From Aquitalea palustris (GTDB taxonomy: Bacteria; Pseudomonadota; Gammaproteobacteria; Burkholderiales; Chromobacteriaceae), in assembly GCF_003693445.1 (NCBI RefSeq), contig NZ_RFAR01000011.1, forward strand, positions 1 through 64,000: a DNA stretch of 64,000 nt, read 5' to 3'. Shown piece by piece: positions 16,495-25,402 of the stretch. A program made the translations under genes and the position numbers. Below the pieces are notes generated by a model. That model saw only the letters and a program-made list of their open reading frames with translations, made no database searches and had not been told where the DNA came from. How positions within the stretch are numbered: the stretch's first letter is position 1; each line of letters begins with the position of its first letter.

Positions 16495-17127
16495 TCAAGC
16501 GTAACGACGACTGAGCAGCTCGATCAGCGTCACGAAATGTTCGTCTTGCAGGCGAGGTGTGCCACCGATCACCAGCACGAAGGATTGCTGCCCGACATGC
16601 AGCGGGTAAAACGCCAGCTCGCTGTGGCCGGCCGGATTACTGATGGCCCAGGCCAGGTTGCTGATATTGAGGTTGTTTTTCAGCAGCAGGGCATGGCGGC
16701 GATTGAGCGAAATGATGTCGCCGGCCAGAGCGGCGATTTCCTCGGCCGACTCATGATGAAAGCCGGCGGTGGCGTAATACAGGCCATTGTCGTCGGCCAG
16801 CAGGGCGCGGCCGTTGCCGGACAGCGCCGCCAGCAGCGTGGGCAGCTGGCTTTCCAGATTGATGGCCAGCGGCGGGCGTGGCTGTTCGGTGCCGTGCACA
16901 AACTCCAGCCGCTGCAGCCGGTACAGTGTTTCCAGCCCTTTGCTCAGGTCGTTGCCGCTCCATTCTTCCAGCAGGGCCTCGGTCAGCGGTACGGAATGGC
17001 CCAGCCGCAGGATCTGGGTCAGCAGCACGCGTGCGGCGTCCTGCTCCGGGCTGGACACGGCATAGTAGGCACCGGCAGGGCTGGCGATGGGGTAGAGCGT
17101 GTCCTTGAGCGAAAGGTGGTCTGACAT
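16495..17127 (-). CDS. Hypothetical protein, possible winged-helix plus roadblock-like fold
   Basis: 210 residues with no recognised family. The first ~95 residues look like a helical or winged-helix domain (QILRLGHSVPLTEALLEEW, GLETLYRLQRLEFV). The last ~110 echo a roadblock layout: a strand GRALLADDNGLYYAT, a helix EEIAALAGDIISLN and a strand QQSFVLVIGG. This is pattern reading, not a database match. It lies 2 bp after the GTPase gene and before the roadblock gene, so a partner role such as a second GTPase regulator is plausible. Confidence 0.65.
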   Translation of the reverse strand: MSDHLSLKDTLYPIASPAGAYYAVSSPEQDAARVLLTQILRLGHSVPLTEALLEEWSGNDLSKGLETLYRLQRLEFVHGTEQPRPPLAINLESQLPTLLAALSGNGRALLADDNGLYYATAGFHHESAEEIAALAGDIISLNRRHALLLKNNLNISNLAWAISNPAGHSELAFYPLHVGQQSFVLVIGGTPRLQDEHFVTLIELLSRRYA

Positions 17128-17129
17128 GA

Positions 17130-17672
17130 TCAGCTTTCCAGCCCGGGGTCGATGGAGAACAGCAAGGCCAGTACCAGCTTTTTCACGTCCTCGCGCGAGC
17201 GGGCATCGATTTCGAAAATGGGTGGGCGCATGTCGAATTTTTCCAGCAGCGCGGCATAGGTTTCAATGCTGGGGCTGGCGCGCAGATCGGTCTTGGTGAC
17301 GCCGATCACCAGCGGTGCGGCCTTGAGCATGTCGCGGAAGGCATTGAGGAAAAACTGCAAGTCCTTCACCGGATTGTTGCGGGTATTGTCCAGCAGCAGG
17401 ATCAGGCCGATGCCGCCCTGGCTGAGGATGTCCCACATGAAGTCGAAGCGTTCCTGTCCCGGCGTGCCGTACAGGTGCACCTTGGTATTCTCGTCCAGCA
17501 TCAGCACGCCGTAGTCCAGCGCCACCGTGGTAGTGTCCTTGCGGTTCAGCGTCATGTCGGAGGCGCGGGCATCGGTGGTCACCGGTGCGATATCGCTGAT
17601 GGCACCGATGGCGGTGGTTTTTCCGGCGCCAACCGGGCCGGCGAAGATGATCTTGTTATCGTAAGCGCGCAT
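17130..17672 (-). CDS. Ras-like small GTPase (MglA/COG2229 type)
   Basis: 180 residues with G-motifs: P-loop GPVGAGKTT (12-20), the switch II block LYGTPGQERF (67-76, with TPG in place of the usual DxxG), and the TKTD guanine specificity motif (126-129). The DALDYG-type strand (ALDYG, 51-55) matches the COG2229 GTPases that pair with roadblock proteins in MglAB and the Streptomyces conservon systems. It is cytosolic and expected to switch partners with GTP state. The operon supplies a roadblock protein (16083) and a degenerate receiver protein (17691), echoing MglA-MglB-RomR. Confidence 0.88.
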   Translation of the reverse strand: MRAYDNKIIFAGPVGAGKTTAIGAISDIAPVTTDARASDMTLNRKDTTTVALDYGVLMLDENTKVHLYGTPGQERFDFMWDILSQGGIGLILLLDNTRNNPVKDLQFFLNAFRDMLKAAPLVIGVTKTDLRASPSIETYAALLEKFDMRPPIFEIDARSREDVKKLVLALLFSIDPGLES

Positions 17673-17690
17673 GGGATTCCGTATTCCTGG

Positions 17691-19109
17691 TTACAGGCCA
17701 ATGACCTTTTTCAGCAGGCGCGACAGCAGTCTGCCGCTGCCCTGCGCCGGCTTGGCCGGACTGGGGGCTGGTGCCGGGCTGGTGTTCTGCGGGCGGCTGG
17801 GTGCTGCCACCGTTTCCACTTTGCTGCCGGGGCGTACCGGCTCGGTGGAAATGACCGACAGCTGGGGGCTGCGGCTGGGCAGGTCGAGAATGCCGATGCC
17901 GTAGGCCGCTGCCAGATAGTTGAAAAGATCTTCCGGCGGCACTTTGAGCAGGCGGGTAATCAGCTTCAGGTTGACCGGTGTGCGGGTCAGAAAAGCCGTG
18001 ATGCGCATGGCCTCCGGAATGGGTGGCAGCCGTGTCAGGTTGGGCCAGTAGCGCAGCCGGATCGGGGTATCGGTGGCGATGCCGCGCATCAGCCGGCCAC
18101 GGCAAGTCCAGATGGCCAGCTGCCAGGCCAGGGTTTGCGGGCGGATTTCCTGCTGGGCTGCGTTGACCGGGCTATTGGCATACGGCTGCTGGTCCACTTC
18201 GTGACTGGGGGCGCTGCACAGCGGCTGCAGGGTTTCCAGTGGCTGCAACAGCAGCGCCTTGTCCTGTGCCGGCAGCAATATCAGTACCGGGACTTCGCGC
18301 ACCCGGATCACCGCTGCAGTGCGCTGGCGCAGCAGGCGCGCCACCAGGCCGAACAGGCCGGCGCTGGGGTCGAAGCGTTCGAAGCTGATCTTGCCGCCAG
18401 CGCTGGCCGGGGTGCTCTGGTTTTCCGGCAGCATGCTGCGCACCACGCTGGCGGCGGCTGCTGTGTCGTGCTCGGCCTCCGGGACGGGGTCTGGCAGGTC
18501 CATCAGCTGCGGCAGATCGGACGGGGCCGGGCTTTGCTGTTGTTGCTGGGCGGCTGCAGCGGCACGGTGGGCTTGCTGTGACTGGCTGATGACCTCATCC
18601 AGCGTTGGTGCCACGCTGGCCACATAGGCGGCCGCCGCGCTGTGGTCGCTGGCGGCACTGGCAGGAGCCGCCACCATGGCGGCAGGTGCGGTGGCAACTG
18701 GCGGTGCTGCTGGCGCGGCCGGCAGCACCGTTGCACTGAGCCGGATGGCTGGTGTGCGGCCATTGGCCAGCAGTTCGCGCATTTGCGGGAACAGGGTTTC
18801 GATGCGCACCGGCTTGCGCAGCACGGCCGCCGGTGCTTCGCCGGCACGGGGTGGGGTGGTGGTGACAATCAGCGCCGGCAGATGCGGGTGGCTGGCGCGG
18901 AAATCATGCCAGGCATTCCAGCCGTCCACGCTGTCGACATCGACAATCGCCAGGTCCGGTACATGGCCGGGGGCTTCGTCCAGCAGCTGGTACAGCTGGT
19001 GCGAGTGGTGCATGCGAAAGGCCATGCGGAATACCGATAGCTTGCGCGGGTCCATGCCCACCGGCATGACGGTGATGAGCTGTGGTTGGGGTGCGTTGCT
19101 GAGCATCAT
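17691..19109 (-). CDS. Degenerate receiver-domain protein with a conserved C-terminal domain
   Basis: 472 residues in three parts. Residues 1-115 look like a CheY-type receiver: Asp57 in LAIVDVDS sits at the phosphoacceptor place, Thr83-85 and Lys99 (LRKP) at the switch places, but the acidic pair after beta-1 is missing. Residues ~120-235 are an Ala/Pro/Gln-rich linker. The rest (about 245-430) is a folded domain ending in RLLKVPPEDLFNYLAAAYGI, followed by a basic tail. It lies between the FimV-like and GTPase genes (11 bp and 18 bp gaps). A response-regulator-like scaffold is inferred; the C-terminal family is not recognised. Met1 and Met2 are both possible starts. Confidence 0.7.
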   Translation of the reverse strand: MMLSNAPQPQLITVMPVGMDPRKLSVFRMAFRMHHSHQLYQLLDEAPGHVPDLAIVDVDSVDGWNAWHDFRASHPHLPALIVTTTPPRAGEAPAAVLRKPVRIETLFPQMRELLANGRTPAIRLSATVLPAAPAAPPVATAPAAMVAAPASAASDHSAAAAYVASVAPTLDEVISQSQQAHRAAAAAQQQQQSPAPSDLPQLMDLPDPVPEAEHDTAAAASVVRSMLPENQSTPASAGGKISFERFDPSAGLFGLVARLLRQRTAAVIRVREVPVLILLPAQDKALLLQPLETLQPLCSAPSHEVDQQPYANSPVNAAQQEIRPQTLAWQLAIWTCRGRLMRGIATDTPIRLRYWPNLTRLPPIPEAMRITAFLTRTPVNLKLITRLLKVPPEDLFNYLAAAYGIGILDLPSRSPQLSVISTEPVRPGSKVETVAAPSRPQNTSPAPAPSPAKPAQGSGRLLSRLLKKVIGL

Positions 19110-19120
19110 GATCCGGTTTC

Positions 19121-20608
19121 TCAGGCCGCAAGCCGGTGCTGGTTGAGGCGTTGTTGCATGGTCTGGACGAAGCGGCCGAGCATGCCGGTGATTTCTTCCG
19201 GCGGCGTGGCCAGCCGGTCCCGTATTTGTCTGGCCAGCCAGGTGAAGCGGGCCAGGTCGCCCAGGTGTTCGTACAGTTTCAGTAGTGGTGGATACAGCTG
19301 GGCCTCGGCCGGGCTGGCGAGAATGGCCATCTCCAGGGTCTGGATGGCCATGTCGATCTGGCCGAATTCGATGAACTGCTCGGCCTCGCTCAGCGCATTG
19401 TCCAGCGGGCTGGCCGTGGACGGGGAGTGATCCGCCGTCACCAGTGCTCGCCACTGCGGCGGGGTGCTGGCCGGCGGGATGTAGGCGAAGCGGCGGCCCA
19501 GTTCTTCCAGTGCCAGCCGGTCCGGCTGCGCTTCCAGCGCCAGCAGCAGCGGGTGCTGACCCAGCTGGCAGCCCAGCTGCAGCAGTTGCTGTTTCAGTTG
19601 ATGACCAAAATTGCCCACGCTGACATGGAACTGCCACAGGTAGCGGCAGAACAGCGGCAGATTGCGCGTCATATAGCAGGCGCGCAGGGTGTCGATCAGC
19701 CGTGACAGCGCGGCGTCCGGTGCGCTGGCCAGCTGTTGCAGGGCGGGCAGGGCTGCGGCGGGCTGGTGGCAGGCCAGCAGGATGCGCGCTTGGCGATCTG
19801 CCGGCAGCAAGCTGGTCAGCAGGTCGATTTCACGTTTGCTCAGCGGTGCCAGTTCGGCCTGGCCCTCCAGCAGCGCTACCCGCTGCATCTGGCTGGCCAG
19901 CTGCACGGCCTCATCCGCACTCACAGCCGGCTGGCCCGGGGTTTGCATCACGGTGCGCAGCAGCAGGTCTTCGTTGTTTGCTGCGGGCAGTTGATCGCCC
20001 AGCTGCCGGTTCACTTCTTCGATGCCCAGCCCCAGCCGGCTTTCTGCCAGTACGCGCAGTGCCAGGTTTTGCGGATCCTGCTGCAGGCCGGTGAATACCG
20101 CCTCGGTCAGTTGCTGGCGGTCCAGCAGGCTGCGTTCGTGCAGGCGCTCCAGCATGTCGCTGTAGTCGTCTATCCAGTGCAGTTGCAGATAGAGTTCGGC
20201 CAGGCGGCGGATGTGGGCCGGTGCATTGCTGGACGGGCCATCGACATAGGTGCGCAGGGCGAGGGCGGCCTGTTCCAGATAGCCGAATTCAAGAAACACT
20301 TCGATTTCGGCCAGGGCATCCAGGTCGTCCACCTCGTAGGACAGGGTCTGGTCTTCGCTGTCTTCGGTCTCGGCAGGGGCGCTGACCGGGGTGCTGACCG
20401 TGGTTTGCGGCTGGCTGACCGGGCGGGGGGGCTGACGGATGACGGCTTCGGGCAGCAGATCCGGTCGGCGCGGCATGGTGCTGCTGCCGGGTTGGCGACG
20501 CAGCAAGGTGCGCAGCATCATGCCGATGAGCAGCAGCAAGACGGCCACGGCGGCCAGCGCCTCGGGCGAGGCGCTCAGTTGATCAAGCAAGGGGGCGAAA
20601 CTGTTCAT
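19121..20608 (-). CDS. Membrane-anchored FimV-like helical-repeat protein
   Basis: 495 residues. One N-terminal transmembrane segment (about 17-35) is followed by a basic Pro-rich linker. Two related FimV/TPR-like units sit near the N- and C-terminal ends of the soluble part: IEVFLEFGYLEQAALAL (about 102) and AEQFIEFGQIDMAIQTL (about 420). Between them is a long helical repeat region. FimV-type proteins are polar hubs that guide type IV pilus and flagellar functions; this one lacks the LysM domain of true FimV. It lies in the GTPase operon with 11-12 bp gaps on both sides. Family assignment is moderate. Confidence 0.7.
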   Translation of the reverse strand: MNSFAPLLDQLSASPEALAAVAVLLLLIGMMLRTLLRRQPGSSTMPRRPDLLPEAVIRQPPRPVSQPQTTVSTPVSAPAETEDSEDQTLSYEVDDLDALAEIEVFLEFGYLEQAALALRTYVDGPSSNAPAHIRRLAELYLQLHWIDDYSDMLERLHERSLLDRQQLTEAVFTGLQQDPQNLALRVLAESRLGLGIEEVNRQLGDQLPAANNEDLLLRTVMQTPGQPAVSADEAVQLASQMQRVALLEGQAELAPLSKREIDLLTSLLPADRQARILLACHQPAAALPALQQLASAPDAALSRLIDTLRACYMTRNLPLFCRYLWQFHVSVGNFGHQLKQQLLQLGCQLGQHPLLLALEAQPDRLALEELGRRFAYIPPASTPPQWRALVTADHSPSTASPLDNALSEAEQFIEFGQIDMAIQTLEMAILASPAEAQLYPPLLKLYEHLGDLARFTWLARQIRDRLATPPEEITGMLGRFVQTMQQRLNQHRLAA

Positions 20609-20620
20609 GCGGGTCGCCGC

Positions 20621-21388
20621 TCAATCCAGGGTGAAGTCGGCGGCGGTGATCAGATCGGTGCCACACTCCAGGGTTTCAAACCAGTCGAGGAAGCGCTTGA
20701 CCATGTCCTTGCCCTTGAACGAGCCACCGTGCTGCGGCACGATCCACTCCACATCCAGCTGGCGCACCATCTGCACCCACAGTCGGCAGGCCTTGTTATT
20801 GGTCATGTAGCGCTTGTGAAAGCCCAGCATGTGGCTGTCGATCAGGTGGGCGTCGAAATCGCTGACCGGTTTGCCGGCTTCGTGGCCATCCATCAGCGAA
20901 GCACCGATGTCGCCGGAAAACAGGATCTTGCTGATGGGGTCGTACACCTGGAAGAAGCCGACGGTATGCAGATAGTGGGCCGGTACGACCTTGAGGGTGG
21001 ATTCGCCCAGCGTGACATTCATGCCGCGCGGCGGAATGGGAATCAGCCGGCCTTCGGTCACGCCGCGAATGCAGAAGTGCGGCAAAAAGCGCACCCATTC
21101 CTGGGCGATGATGATTTGCGCATCGGTGATCAGCAGCCAGCCATTGGCCGAAGCAATGATGTCCGGGTCCTGGTGCGAGGCGAAAATATAGCGGGTGTGC
21201 GAGGGCAGGAAGTAATCGGCCAGTTCGGCGATCAGGTGCTTGTAGGTGAGGTTGCCACCGGGGTCCAGCAACATGCCGTCACCCTTGTCGATGATGGCGA
21301 ACTGGTTGGACTGGATGCCTTCACCCTGTACCAGTTCGGTAAAGGCGACGCATTTGTGATTGCCATCATCGTAAAGCACCAGAGCCAT
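20621..21388 (-). CDS. ODP-like di-iron metallo-beta-lactamase-fold protein
   Basis: 255 residues resembling the beta-lactamase domain of flavodiiron proteins and the oxygen-binding di-iron protein (ODP). The metal motif reads His72-x-Asp74-x-Asp76 (SHQDPD) instead of HxHxDH, with further ligands His141 (HYLHTVG), Asp160 (FSGD) and His220 (VPQHG). No flavodoxin domain follows, so electron transfer to O2 is unlikely; ODPs sense O2 or iron in chemotaxis. AAGGA 6 nt before the ATG fixes this start, although the frame stays open to 21640. It is the first gene of the six-gene GTPase operon and its presumed sensor. Confidence 0.8.
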   Translation of the reverse strand: MALVLYDDGNHKCVAFTELVQGEGIQSNQFAIIDKGDGMLLDPGGNLTYKHLIAELADYFLPSHTRYIFASHQDPDIIASANGWLLITDAQIIIAQEWVRFLPHFCIRGVTEGRLIPIPPRGMNVTLGESTLKVVPAHYLHTVGFFQVYDPISKILFSGDIGASLMDGHEAGKPVSDFDAHLIDSHMLGFHKRYMTNNKACRLWVQMVRQLDVEWIVPQHGGSFKGKDMVKRFLDWFETLECGTDLITAADFTLD

Positions 21389-21723
21389 GGCTGTTCCTTG
21401 CGTGAAAATTGCCGGCAGCAGGGAAATCCTGCAGGCAATTCTGCTGACGCGGCCCGACCCGGCTAGAGTCTGCTGTCCGCTGTCATCAATACTTGTGAGA
21501 AGGTGTTTATTATTTTCATTTCGATATAAATCGTTTTGATATGAGTCAAGGATGGCGGAAATGCAGGCTGAATATTCATTTGGAATATAAGTTTTGCGCA
21601 GCAGAGCAAATGTGCATTGAATATCAGGGGCTTCTGACAAGGCGGCTCACCGCGACCCGCTGCGTGGCTTTGCCGCTGGCATGAGGAGCGCAGGCAGCTG
21701 GCCACCGGGGCGGCGGCAGCTGG
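21389..21723. other. Intergenic region holding the ODP-operon leader
   Basis: 335 bp. The upstream half (about 21480-21600) is clearly AT-rich against its GC-rich surroundings and contains the candidate promoter at 21521-21549. The part next to the solute-binding gene (21640-21723) is GC-rich and shows no T-run terminator. The frame of the ODP gene is open through much of it, but the composition is non-coding. Confidence 0.5.
21521..21549 (-). promoter_or_regulatory. Candidate promoter of the ODP/GTPase operon
   Basis: On the minus strand TTGACT (complement of 21544-21549, five of six matches to -35) is followed after 17 bp by TATCGA (complement of 21521-21526, a weak -10). The setting is AT-rich. 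It would give a leader of about 125 nt before the ODP start. The poor -10 suggests an activator, if it is used at all. Confidence 0.35.
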
Positions 21724-22461
21724 CTAACGGATTTTCAGCTGGCGCATGGCCTCGGTGATGGCCCGGACGATGGCCGGATCGGACTGCGGATTGGCCGCCA
21801 GGTATAGTTCCTCGCCTTGCGGCATGCTCAGTACCGGCTGGAATTGCTCGTCCGGTAGCTTGAGGCGCGCCAGCTGGCTGCGTAGCTGCTCGGGGTCGGC
21901 AATCAACAGCTGCGCGGCACCGCTCAGCAACAGTCGCGGGCACTCCTGCTGACTATTGGTGGTGAGGAACTGGCTGTTTTGCACGAAGCCGGCCTTGATC
22001 AGGAATTCTTCCTGCACGTCGTGATTGCCGACGCAGACCTTGCAGCAGCTTTTCACCTGCTCCAGCGACTGCGGGGCCACCGTGGTTTCGCTGCTCAGCC
22101 GATAGAAAATCCGTTGCATGTGGCCAAGGGGGCCCAGCCAGACAAACTGCTTTTCGCGGGTGCTGGTGCGGGCAATGGAGTAAATCAGGGTATTAGGACG
22201 GGTCGCGGCCATGCGGTAGGCCCTGGCCCAGGGCAGGACCTGGATATCAGCCTTCAGCCCGGCATGCGCCAGAATGTCCTTGACCAGCTGGGTATTGCGC
22301 CCGGCGACATTGCCCTGGGCATCGATGGTGCTGAGCCAGGACGAGTTTTCGGTCACCACCAGCAGCTTGCCGTCAGCCATGGCCGTGCCAGGCAGGCAGA
22401 AGCACAGCGCCAGCAGCAACGCGTGGCAGAGCCGGGCAAGGGGTGAGCGGCAGTTGGTCAT
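21724..22461 (-). CDS. Periplasmic amino-acid-type solute-binding protein (SBP_bac_3 family)
   Basis: 245 residues with a signal peptide (about 1-29, ending AMA) and a family-3 solute-binding fold: LVVTENSSWLS at the start of lobe 1, then GRNTQLVKDILAHAGLKADIQVLPWARAYRMA. Such proteins bind polar amino acids, but the group with a WARAYRMA-like motif often stands alone without permeases and may sense rather than transport. A cysteine cluster (CCKVC, about residues 137-141) in the middle is unusual. GGAG lies 9 nt before the ATG at 22461. No transporter genes adjoin it. Confidence 0.8.
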   Translation of the reverse strand: MTNCRSPLARLCHALLLALCFCLPGTAMADGKLLVVTENSSWLSTIDAQGNVAGRNTQLVKDILAHAGLKADIQVLPWARAYRMAATRPNTLIYSIARTSTREKQFVWLGPLGHMQRIFYRLSSETTVAPQSLEQVKSCCKVCVGNHDVQEEFLIKAGFVQNSQFLTTNSQQECPRLLLSGAAQLLIADPEQLRSQLARLKLPDEQFQPVLSMPQGEELYLAANPQSDPAIVRAITEAMRQLKIR

Positions 22462-22596
22462 GGTCAGGCTCTCCGGTGATCGCTCATTGCGAGCAGCTAA
22501 CAAAACCCCTGGTGCTGTCTTTGTCGGCAGGCCTTGCGCCAGGGGGGTGCGCTATTTTGTTCGCCGCGCTTGGTGTGTAACAAAGTATAAACGCTG

Positions 22597-22634
22597 CAAA
22601 TGACAAAAGCCGCAGGGTAGGCCCCCGCGGCTTT
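22597..22634 (-). terminator. Rho-independent terminator of alaS
   Basis: On the minus strand an 8-bp stem AAAGCCGC/GCGGCTTT with a GC-rich loop is followed by TTTTGTCATTT. It begins about 22 bp after the alaS stop. Confidence 0.75.
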
Positions 22635-22656
22635 ATTCTTGCAGGCAGTCGGCTGC

Positions 22657-25290
22657 TTACAGCTTGCCGTCCAGCCAGGCCGGCAGGCCTTCCAGCGCGG
22701 CAGCCAGGTTCTCCGGCTGCGTACCGCCAGCCTGGGCCATGTCCGGACGACCACCACCCTTGCCACCTACTTGCAGGGCCACCTGATTCACCAGCTCACC
22801 GGCCTTGACCTTGCCGGTCAGATCCTTGGAGACGCGGGCAATCAGGCTTACCTTGCCATCGGCCACGCAGGCCAGCAGGGCCACGCCGCTTTCCAGCTTG
22901 TCCATCAGCTTGTCGCTCATGTCGCGCAGGGTGGCAGCATCGATATCCTCGATCTTGCTGATCAGGCAGGACACGCCCTTGATGCTTTGCTGCTGGCTGG
23001 CCAGCAGCTGGTCGAGCTGACCCAGCGCCAGTTGGCCCTTCAGCTGCTGTGCCTGTTTCTGCGCGGCCTTCAGTTCCGCCTGCAGTTTTTCCAGCTTGGA
23101 CAGCAGTTCACCCGGCTGGGCCTGGGCGATGGCGGCAGCAGCTTTCAGTTCGCCATCCTGTGCCTGTACCAGGGCCACGGCGCCTTCGCCGGTAACGGCT
23201 TCGATACGGCGCACGCCAGCAGCCACGCCGGTTTCGGCGATGATCTTGAACAGGCCGATGTCACCGGTGCGCTTGACGTGAGTACCACCACACAGTTCGG
23301 TGGAGAAGTCGCCCATCTTCAGTACGCGTACGGTGTCGCCATACTTTTCGCCGAACAGGGCAATCGCCCCGGCCTTGATGGCGTCGTCGTAGGACATGTG
23401 GCCCACGCTGACTTCCACATTGTGGATGACCACGCGGTTGACGATGCGCTCCACTTCGGCGATTTGCTCGGCGGAAACCGGCTCGTTGTGGGCGAAGTCG
23501 AAGCGGGCACGCTCCGGGTTCACCAGCGAACCCTTCTGCGCCACGTGTTCACCCAGGACATGGCGCAGGGCGGCATGCAGCAAGTGGGTGGCCGAGTGGT
23601 TGCGTGCGGTGGCTGCGCGCTGGTGCAGGTCGATGGTGGCGGTCACGCTGTCGCCCACCTTCAGGTGGCCACGGGCCAGACGGCCTTTGTGACCGAATAC
23701 GGCGGCTTGTACTTTCTGGGTGTCGGCCACGTCGAACAGTGCAGCCACGCCGCCCTGGGCGGAGATTTCACCCACATCGCCTACCTGACCACCGCCTTCG
23801 GCGTAGAAGGCGGTGTTGTCCAGCACCACGATGCCTTCGTCGCCGGCTTCCAGTTGCTGTACGGCTTCATTGCCCTTGTACAGTGCCAGTACCTTGGCAT
23901 CCACGCTGGTGGATTCGTAGCCGTTGAATACGGTGTCGGCGCCGCTGTAATCGACATTGCCGGCCATCTTGAAGGACGAGGCGGCACGGGCGCGTTCACG
24001 CTGGGCTTCCATCGCCTTGTCGAAGCCGTCCTGATCCACTTCCACTTCGCGTTCGCGGCAGATGTCGGCGGTCAGGTCCAGCGGGAAGCCGAAGGTGTCG
24101 TACAGCTTGAAGGCGGTTTCGCCATCCAGCACCTTGCTGTTGGCCGCCAGTGCGGTTTCCAGCAGGGCCATGCCCTTGTCCAGGGTTTCGGCAAAGCGCA
24201 GTTCTTCCTGGCGCAGGCTGTCTTCGATTTCGGCCTGCTTCTGACGCAGCTCCGGATAGGCATCGCCCATTTCCGCGGCCAGATCGGCTACCAGCTTGTG
24301 GAAGAAGAGCCCTTTCTGGCCCAGTTTGTAACCGTGGCGGATGGCGCGGCGGATAATGCGACGCAGCACATAGCCACGGCCGTCGTTGGACGGGATCACG
24401 CCATCGGCAATCAGGAAGGAACAGGCGCGGATGTGGTCGGCAATCACCTTGAGCGAGGGGATATCCATGCTGAAGGCCACGCCGGTTTCGCGGGCAGCAG
24501 CTTTCAGCAGGTTCTGGAACAGGTCGATCTCGTAGTTGGCGTGTACGTGTTGCAGCACGGCCGAGATACGCTCCAGGCCCATGCCGGTGTCCACCGACGG
24601 CTTGGGCAGCGGGTGCATGGTGCCGGACTCGTCACGGTTGAACTGCATGAACACGTTGTTCCAGATTTCGATGAAGCGGTCACCGTCTTCTTCCGGGCTT
24701 CCCGGCGGGCCGCCCCAGATGTGGGCGCCGTGATCGTAGAAGATTTCGGTACACGGGCCGCAGGGGCCGGTGTCGCCCATCTGCCAGAAGTTGTCCGAGG
24801 CGTAGGGCGCGCCCTTGTTGTCGCCGATGCGGACGATCTTGTCGGCCGGAACGCCGATTTCCTTGTTCCAGATGTCGAAGGCTTCGTCGTCGGTGGCGTA
24901 TACCGTCACCATCAGCTTGTCCTTCGGCAGTGCCAGCCATTGTTCGCCGGTGAGGAATTCCCAGGCGAAGTGGATGGCGTCGCGCTTGAAGTAGTCGCCG
25001 AAGCTGAAGTTGCCCAGCATTTCGAAGAAGGTATGGTGACGTGCGGTATAGCCGACGTTTTCCAGGTCGTTGTGCTTGCCGCCGGCGCGTACGCATTTCT
25101 GGCTGGTGGTGGCGCGGCTGTAGGGGCGCTTGTCAAAGCCGAGGAACACGTCCTTGAACTGGTTCATGCCGGCATTGGTAAACAGCAGGGTGGGGTCTTC
25201 CCACGGTACCAGCGAACTGGAAGCTACTACCTGGTGGCCTTTGGAGGCGAAGAAATCCAGGAATTTCTGGCGAATTTCTGAGGTTTTCAT
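22657..25290 (-). CDS. alaS: Alanine-tRNA ligase AlaS
   Basis: 877-residue class II synthetase charging tRNA-Ala, with editing of Ser/Gly mischarges. The order is catalytic domain ([18 protein letters not shown], then TNAGMNQFK and [17 protein letters not shown]), tRNA-recognition region, editing domain with the zinc-type HSATHLLH and CGGTH motifs, and a C-terminal oligomerisation coiled coil plus C-Ala domain. The ATG at 25290 (MKTSEIRQ) gives family length; the frame is open to 25434 but that part is not conserved-looking. It follows recA-recX, the common proteobacterial order, and ends in its own terminator. Confidence 0.97.
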   Translation of the reverse strand: MKTSEIRQKFLDFFASKGHQVVASSSLVPWEDPTLLFTNAGMNQFKDVFLGFDKRPYSRATTSQKCVRAGGKHNDLENVGYTARHHTFFEMLGNFSFGDYFKRDAIHFAWEFLTGEQWLALPKDKLMVTVYATDDEAFDIWNKEIGVPADKIVRIGDNKGAPYASDNFWQMGDTGPCGPCTEIFYDHGAHIWGGPPGSPEEDGDRFIEIWNNVFMQFNRDESGTMHPLPKPSVDTGMGLERISAVLQHVHANYEIDLFQNLLKAAARETGVAFSMDIPSLKVIADHIRACSFLIADGVIPSNDGRGYVLRRIIRRAIRHGYKLGQKGLFFHKLVADLAAEMGDAYPELRQKQAEIEDSLRQEELRFAETLDKGMALLETALAANSKVLDGETAFKLYDTFGFPLDLTADICREREVEVDQDGFDKAMEAQRERARAASSFKMAGNVDYSGADTVFNGYESTSVDAKVLALYKGNEAVQQLEAGDEGIVVLDNTAFYAEGGGQVGDVGEISAQGGVAALFDVADTQKVQAAVFGHKGRLARGHLKVGDSVTATIDLHQRAATARNHSATHLLHAALRHVLGEHVAQKGSLVNPERARFDFAHNEPVSAEQIAEVERIVNRVVIHNVEVSVGHMSYDDAIKAGAIALFGEKYGDTVRVLKMGDFSTELCGGTHVKRTGDIGLFKIIAETGVAAGVRRIEAVTGEGAVALVQAQDGELKAAAAIAQAQPGELLSKLEKLQAELKAAQKQAQQLKGQLALGQLDQLLASQQQSIKGVSCLISKIEDIDAATLRDMSDKLMDKLESGVALLACVADGKVSLIARVSKDLTGKVKAGELVNQVALQVGGKGGGRPDMAQAGGTQPENLAAALEGLPAWLDGKL

Positions 25291-25402
25291 GTCGTTTTCG
25301 TCGAGATTGAATTCGTTGGCATCGGCGTGGGGGCTGATGCTGAGCATGCTGGATTGTGTCAAGCCGCAACAAGGCTGGCAAGGGCTTCGGCTCCGGCCAC
25401 GC

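Noticed and set aside
21389-21640. N-terminal extension of the ODP-like protein
   Set aside because: A good ribosome-binding site precedes the start at 21388, the extension is AT-rich, and it contains the candidate promoter.
22639-25281. 880-codon plus-strand open frame opposite alaS
   Set aside because: It is the antisense shadow of alaS in GC-rich DNA: low-complexity product rich in Gly, His, Val and Gln, and no ribosome-binding site or family pattern.
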